Source: Insolitispirillum peregrinum
GTDB taxonomy: Bacteria > Pseudomonadota > Alphaproteobacteria > Rhodospirillales > Rhodospirillaceae
Direction: 5' to 3' (one strand)
Length of the DNA: 64,000 nt
NCBI RefSeq assembly: GCF_042665255.1
Contig: NZ_JBHTCD010000008.1
The translations under genes were made by a program, and so were the position numbers. Of this stretch, positions 59,750 through 64,000 are shown piece by piece. The notes beneath the pieces are model-generated. The model saw only the letters and a list, made by a program, of their open reading frames with translations. It was not told the origin of the DNA and did no database searches. Numbering within the stretch: the first letter of the stretch is position 1; every line of letters starts with the position of its first letter.

Positions 59750-60673
59750 ATCGACAGACTCACCAGTATGGCTGTTTTCATCAAGGCTGCTGATCTGGGG
59801 TCATTCGCGGCTGCCGCCGAGGCGATGGGCATGTCACCGCAAATGGTCGCCAAGCATGTGGTCTTTCTGGAAGACCGGCTGGGGACGACCTTGCTCCACC
59901 GGACCACGCGGCGACAGAGCTTGACCGACGTCGGCAGGGCATATTATGAGCGCTGCAAGCACTTGCTGCTGGATGTCGAGGCTGCTGAATCCATTGCTCA
60001 GGACATGCGGTCGCAGCCCAGGGGCGTACTGCGGGTCAATGCGCCGGTGACATTCGGCACCTTTAGCCTCGCCCCGTTTGTGACACGCTACCTCGACCGA
60101 TATCCCGACATGCGGATTGATTTGACCCTCAACGACCGCTTCGTTGATCCGCTGGAGGAAGGGTATGAGGTGATGGTGAGGATCGGTGAGGTCGAGGATG
60201 CCGGGCTGGTCGCGCGCCCGCTGGCACCATACCGACTGATCACTTGTGCCTCTCCGGACTATCTGGCACGACGGGGTATACCGCAGACGCCATCCGATCT
60301 GGAGCAGCACGAGTGCCTGGCCTATGCCTATGGGGGGACCTCGCTTCCCTGTCGCTGGGTGTTCACCCGTGGCGGGAAGAGTGAAGAGGTGCGCGCCAAC
60401 GGGCGCATCCGCAGCAACGACTGGAAGGCGTTGCTGTACGCGGCGCTGGCTGGCTATGGCATTACGTTGGGACCAAAGAGCGTGCTGGACAGTGAACTTG
60501 CCGCAGGGCGGCTGGTCCGGGTTCTGGCGGACTACGAAGGGCCCGCTCGCCCGATGCACGTCCTCTACCCGACCGGTCGACACCCGACGGTCAAGGTAAA
60601 GAGCTTTGTGGATGCTGTTGTTGCGGAATTCGGGGGGCTTGAGCCGGAGCATTGCACGAAGACCGGTTTGTGA
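59750..60673 (+). CDS. LysR-family transcriptional regulator
   Basis: About 307 residues. An N-terminal winged helix (MAVFIKAADLGSFAAAAEAMGMSPQMVAKHVVFLEDRLGTTLLHRTTR) and a substrate-binding domain (VLRVNAPVTFGTFSLAPFVTRYLDRYPDMRIDL) are complete. Homologues commonly start M-DRLTSMAVF; here the codon before DRLTSM is ATC (59750), five bases after a perfect AGGAGG. Either ATC is the start codon or translation begins at the ATG at 59768, which has no ribosome site. The last residues (EHCTKTGL) are encoded by a degenerate REP-like palindrome (60647-60690). It probably regulates the divergent oxidoreductase. Confidence 0.88.
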   Translation: MDRLTSMAVFIKAADLGSFAAAAEAMGMSPQMVAKHVVFLEDRLGTTLLHRTTRRQSLTDVGRAYYERCKHLLLDVEAAESIAQDMRSQPRGVLRVNAPVTFGTFSLAPFVTRYLDRYPDMRIDLTLNDRFVDPLEEGYEVMVRIGEVEDAGLVARPLAPYRLITCASPDYLARRGIPQTPSDLEQHECLAYAYGGTSLPCRWVFTRGGKSEEVRANGRIRSNDWKALLYAALAGYGITLGPKSVLDSELAAGRLVRVLADYEGPARPMHVLYPTGRHPTVKVKSFVDAVVAEFGGLEPEHCTKTGL

Positions 60674-60690
60674 TCTTCGCGCAATGGCTC
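60647..60690. repeat. Degenerate REP-like palindrome across the LysR stop codon
   Basis: GAGCATTGCACGAAGA pairs with TCTTCGCGCAATGGCTC with one bulge and one mismatch, around CCGGTTTGTGA. The layout (GAGCATTG...CCGGTTT...CAATG) matches the REP-like family. It contains the LysR stop codon and could fold as a transcript end. Confidence 0.65.
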
Positions 60691-60695
60691 AGGGA

Positions 60696-61826
60696 TCAGG
60701 CCATGGTCAGCGTGGCAGACAGGGTGTTCATCCGGCTGAGTAAATATTCCAGATCGTGCCTGTCGAGATCGACGCCCAGGTCACCGTACTGGGTCAGCAC
60801 GCGTTCAAGCAGACGGCGCTGATAGCGTTCCAGATCGTTGGCACCGCAGTCATAGTCTGTTTCGCGGATGACATCGATGGCAGCCCGTATCGCAGGCAGC
60901 AGGCCGGGAGGCAGGGAAGCCTTTTCAAAAATACCGCTCAGCCCCAGAGAGCCGCTGTCGTGGATCAGGATGCGGGCGTTGATCACCGGCACGCCACTTT
61001 TGATCGACATGGCATATTCAAAGAACTTGAGGTCGCCCATGCACAGCGAGCGCACGATGATGGACGGGGTCAGGCGACCGTGGTCCTGCATCTGCTGGAC
61101 CAGCCGTTCAACCTCATCTTCGGCGCTTTCCGACGACAGGGTGATCACCGCCCGTTCGCGCGACTGCACAACCAGATCGGCGGCAATGTCGGCGGGCAGT
61201 TCGTGGTTTTGCAGGATATGGTCCTGCAACACTTCGGATACCCGGTGAACAAGGCGTTCGGAAACGGTGATCGGCAGATAGGCGCGGTGGACCAGCGGGG
61301 CCTGTACCGACGGATCATCGCCAAAGCGTTCCACCAGTTCCAGCATGGCGCCTTCACTGATGTGGGCGCTTTCGTTGGCGGCCAGAGTGGCGGCCACTTC
61401 GGCATTGCCTTCGCTGACCAGCTCGGACGCGATGTCTTCACTCAGATTGTCACGACGGGCCACGGCTTTCTGGCGACCGGGATCATGGGCGTGAATGATC
61501 TCTTTCAGGTCGTCTGCGGTCAGAACCTGTGAAAATTCGATCACCGGCAGGGCAACACGATCCACGTCGCTGGCCAGGGTGCGGGCGACATCGTGGGGGA
61601 CCCGGGGATTGTCCTTGAGGTTCAGCGCGAGGGATTCGCGGACACGAACCTCGGCATCACGCAGCATCAGGCGAAAGATGTCTTCTGCCAGTTGCCGTTC
61701 GGATGTGCTGAGGCTGGGAGTATCATACTGCATCGCCAGTTTGCGGGCAGTATCGGCGCGCACGTCGCCGGACGGATCCCGCAGGAGCCGTGCCACATCC
61801 TCAGCTGTGAGTTTTTGTTCCGCCAT
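60696..61826 (-). CDS. DUF2336 protein
   Basis: A 376-residue helical protein starting MAEQKLTAEDVARLL. It has HEAT-like helices in the first two-thirds (VRADTARKLAMQYDTPSLSTSERQLAEDIF; VRESLALNLKDNPRVPHDVARTLA) and a DUF2336-type C-terminal half. The family is largely restricted to alphaproteobacteria and often lies near signalling genes. Function is unknown. The start ATG at 61826 is unambiguous. Confidence 0.85.
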   Translation of the reverse strand: MAEQKLTAEDVARLLRDPSGDVRADTARKLAMQYDTPSLSTSERQLAEDIFRLMLRDAEVRVRESLALNLKDNPRVPHDVARTLASDVDRVALPVIEFSQVLTADDLKEIIHAHDPGRQKAVARRDNLSEDIASELVSEGNAEVAATLAANESAHISEGAMLELVERFGDDPSVQAPLVHRAYLPITVSERLVHRVSEVLQDHILQNHELPADIAADLVVQSRERAVITLSSESAEDEVERLVQQMQDHGRLTPSIIVRSLCMGDLKFFEYAMSIKSGVPVINARILIHDSGSLGLSGIFEKASLPPGLLPAIRAAIDVIRETDYDCGANDLERYQRRLLERVLTQYGDLGVDLDRHDLEYLLSRMNTLSATLTMA

Positions 61827-62087
61827 GATGAAGGCCTAATGTTATCAAATCGCTACTGAGACAGAGGACGCCGGTACCCCTGCCGGATACCCCGCCTGAA
61901 CGGGACGGTCGCGCGGCAGGCGGCTCCTTTGTGTGACCAGGAGAAGGATACCCTTATTCCCTCTCCCTGTATATATGACAGAGCAGACACGTCGTCAGTG
62001 ATGGTGAGCACTGGTGACGGTCTTTCGCGTTGTCGGTGTATGTTCCGGCCACGGATCGGCGGCAACAGGGCAGGGAACAGGGTGCTG

Positions 62088-63098
62088 TTACTTCATCAGC
62101 CCGGCTTCGCGATAGTATTTCTGGGCTCCGGGGTGCAGGGGGGCGGTGCGGGCGGCGTTGATCAGGTCTTCTTTTTTCAGGGCCTCAAAAGACGGATGCA
62201 TCCGCTTGAAATCCTCGAAATTGTCAAAAACGGATTTGACCAGTTGATAGACAACCGGGTCCGGGGTTTTGGCGGTGGTCAACAGGGTTGCGCGGACACC
62301 GAACGTCTTGACGTCCTTGTCGCTGCCCCGGTACATGCCGCCCGGAATGGTGCTCCAGCTATAGAACGGGTTGTCCTTGACCAGCTTTTCGATGCCGGGG
62401 TTGTCGATGCTGACCAGCTCGGAATCACAGGCGGTGGTGGCTTCCTTGATGGTGCCAGAGGGATGGCCGACCATGAAAAAGATCGCATCAACCTTGCCGT
62501 CACACAGGGCCTGGCTTTGCTCGGCAGCGGTGAATTCATCGGCCACCGAGAAATCCGAGCGTGGATTGATGCCGGCTGCGGCCAGCATGATGTCAACGGT
62601 CGCCCGCGCGCCTGATCCCGCATTGCCGATATTCACCCGCTTGCCTTTCAGATCGGCGAGGGTGTGGATATTGGCATCCTTGCGCACGACCAGCGTCATG
62701 ACTTCCGGGTAGAGGGAAAAGACGGCCCGCAGGTCGCTGAACGGGCCCTTGGTGCCGAATTGCGCGCTGCCCTTGTAGGCGTGGGACTGCCAGTCGGACT
62801 GGCTGATGCCAAAGGTGATGTCTTCGGCGCGCAAGCCGTCGATATTGGCGATCGAGCCGTTGGTCGATTCAACCGAACAGCGAATCGAGTGTTCTTTTCG
62901 TCCCTGATTGACCAGTCGGCAGATGGCACCACCGGCAACGTAATAGACGCCGGTAACGGCACCGGTGCCGATGGTGATGAAGGTTTGCTCTGCTGCCTGT
63001 ACCGGTGCCGGGGACGCAGACAGCAGGACAAGGCTGGTCATCAGGGCGAGGCTGGTCATCAGGGTGGCAGGCAGGGTGGTCAGGGACAGCAATTTCAT
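62088..63098 (-). CDS. TAXI-family TRAP transporter solute-binding protein
   Basis: A 336-residue exported protein. The signal peptide (about residues 1-35) ends PAPVQAAEQ. The TAXI domain has ITIGTGAVTGVYYVAGGAICRLVN, CSVESTNGSIANI, FGISQSDWQ, LKGKRVNIGNAGSGARATVD and AIFFMVGHPSG. It delivers a carboxylate-type ligand to a TRAP permease; no permease gene is in the window. The ATG at 63098 follows CGGAGTGACCCC. The longer frame upstream reads through a REP-like element. Confidence 0.92.
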   Translation of the reverse strand: MKLLSLTTLPATLMTSLALMTSLVLLSASPAPVQAAEQTFITIGTGAVTGVYYVAGGAICRLVNQGRKEHSIRCSVESTNGSIANIDGLRAEDITFGISQSDWQSHAYKGSAQFGTKGPFSDLRAVFSLYPEVMTLVVRKDANIHTLADLKGKRVNIGNAGSGARATVDIMLAAAGINPRSDFSVADEFTAAEQSQALCDGKVDAIFFMVGHPSGTIKEATTACDSELVSIDNPGIEKLVKDNPFYSWSTIPGGMYRGSDKDVKTFGVRATLLTTAKTPDPVVYQLVKSVFDNFEDFKRMHPSFEALKKEDLINAARTAPLHPGAQKYYREAGLMK

Positions 63099-63183
63099 GG
63101 GGTCACTCCGTACCTGAGGCGATGAGCCTGCAGTAATTGACTGAACAGATATGGCTGAGCCTTGGTGCAGACCACACCCTGCC

Positions 63184-63232
63184 AGAGCATTGTGCGAAAA
63201 GCGGGAACCGGTTTTCGCAACAACAATGCGGC
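63184..63232. repeat. REP-like palindrome upstream of the TAXI gene
   Basis: AGAGCATTGTGCGAAAAGC...GGTTTTCGCAACAACAATGC is a canonical copy. It lies about 90 bp upstream of the TAXI start, in the 285-bp gap before the alpha/beta hydrolase gene; nothing else is recognised in that gap. Confidence 0.85.
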
Positions 63233-63383
63233 CAAATAATAACCTGGAGTTGTGAGCATGGTGCACATTTAAGGCTCACAACTCCAGACATGCGAAAAGA
63301 TGATGGTGGCTCAGACTGATAGACGTAAGCGAAACACAGACTATCCCTTGGTGCAAGGAGGGAGTCACCCTTGAAAATAGAGG

Positions 63384-64000
63384 TCAGGGTCCCGTGTGGC
63401 GAAAAAGGGTGATTGCCCGCAGAACTTCGGCCCGGCAGGCGTCGTGTTCGGCCAGCAGTTCGTGGCGGGCAGCCGGGATGTGACGCAGGGTGGCCTGAGG
63501 AAAGCGGCTGAAAAAGGAGTGGTGGGTGGCATGCGGGACATAGGGATCATCGCTGCCAACCAGAACCTGCATCGGGATGGCGGGCGATGACGGCCAGGGG
63601 GCGGCAAGCTGGCGGGTCAGGCGAAAGGCCTGATGCAACCAGTTCCACGTCGGACCGCCGACCCGCAGGTCGGGTCTGGCTTGTAACAGTGCGACCTCGC
63701 GGGCGAAACGGCGATGATCGCTGGTCCGGCGATTGTCCTTGAACTGGCAATCATCGCGCAGTCCCCAGCCGCCATGGCCCGGAACATAGCGGGACCCGCG
63801 CCCGGCGATCACCGCCAGCCGGGCGAGCAGGCGGGCCAGCCATTGCGGCGTGCCCCAGGTGGGAATGCTGATCATCGGGGCGCTGAGGACGATTCCCCGC
63901 ACGGCCAGCCCGGCCGGAGAGCGGGTTTGCAGCCAGCGGAGCACCACCGCCCCCCCCATCGAATGGGCGAGCAGAATCACCGGGCGGTGCTGGTGCGCCG
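63384..64000 (-). CDS. Alpha/beta hydrolase (lysophospholipase-like), N-terminus beyond the window
   Basis: At least 205 residues are visible; the frame continues through the window edge (…AHQHRPVILLAHSMGG). The nucleophile elbow is AHSMGGA, the acid is probably in VGSDDPYV and the catalytic His in AARHELLAEH. This fits serine hydrolases of the monoacylglycerol lipase/lysophospholipase PldB group. The substrate cannot be told. An apparent internal GTG start at 63980 is only the first start-like codon in the window. Confidence 0.85.
   Translation of the reverse strand, partial: AHQHRPVILLAHSMGGAVVLRWLQTRSPAGLAVRGIVLSAPMISIPTWGTPQWLARLLARLAVIAGRGSRYVPGHGGWGLRDDCQFKDNRRTSDHRRFAREVALLQARPDLRVGGPTWNWLHQAFRLTRQLAAPWPSSPAIPMQVLVGSDDPYVPHATHHSFFSRFPQATLRHIPAARHELLAEHDACRAEVLRAITLFRHTGP

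Overview
The window looks like a chromosomal piece of a GC-rich, flagellated alphaproteobacterium, most likely in the Rhodospirillales. The support is a RpoH with the [10 protein letters not shown] box, an alphaproteobacterial CheZ, FliM/FliL/DUF6468/MotE flagellar genes, class I PhaC, a GlpX-RecJ-homoserine dehydrogenase-aminotransferase block, DUF2336 and DUF1127 proteins. No plasmid, phage, transposase, CRISPR, rRNA or tRNA genes were recognised.

Layout. 0-4.7 kb: end of a cheZ-like gene, a YqeB-like molybdenum-hydroxylase accessory gene, a DMT exporter divergent from a MocR regulator, and a KptA RNA 2'-phosphotransferase between repeats. 4.7-10.5 kb: tamA-tamB. 10.7-19.6 kb: a CoA-binding/MetY fusion, rpoH, an RluD-type pseudouridine synthase, a small membrane protein, a JAMM protease, an M20 amidohydrolase and two proteins of unknown function. 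19.8-30.6 kb: a long minus-strand motility block (fliL, fliM, DUF6468, motE, cheY, cheZ, two MotB-like genes, a large periplasmic AMIN-like/TPR protein). 31.0-35.8 kb: flgF-flgG-flgA-flgH and a coiled-coil protein. 35.9-41.6 kb: aminotransferase, hom, glpX, recJ. 41.7-48.9 kb: an OmpA-like lipoprotein, phaC, a second MocR regulator divergent from DUF1127-phzF, yaiI and a cold-shock gene. 49.3-57.5 kb: a signalling cluster (REC-PAS-GGDEF protein; MASE1-PAS kinase; CheY-like regulator; multi-PAS kinase) ending in an overlapping RluA-type gene. 57.5-64 kb: a small membrane protein, an IsdG-like haem monooxygenase, an F420-type reductase divergent from a LysR regulator, a DUF2336 protein, a TAXI solute-binding protein and a truncated alpha/beta hydrolase.

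The most distinctive feature is the density of dispersed non-coding repeats. There are three kinds: a 180-230 bp hairpin-rich element whose best copy has about 40-bp imperfect terminal inverted repeats (MITE-like); a 42-44 bp palindrome built on AGACCAGCGTGC/GCACGCTGGTCT; and a REP-like palindrome with core GCGAAAACCGGTTCCC. The REP-like elements often begin exactly at stop codons (TAGAGC...), occur in two tandem arrays (62-bp and 58-bp periods), and in places supply the last codons of genes.

The best candidate for a less-described system is the translationally coupled trio at 19.8-25.0 kb: a MotB-like protein without the proton-site Asp, a MotB-like protein with it, and a 1,137-residue periplasmic AMIN-like/TPR protein, next to cheY, cheZ and motE and with no MotA in the window.
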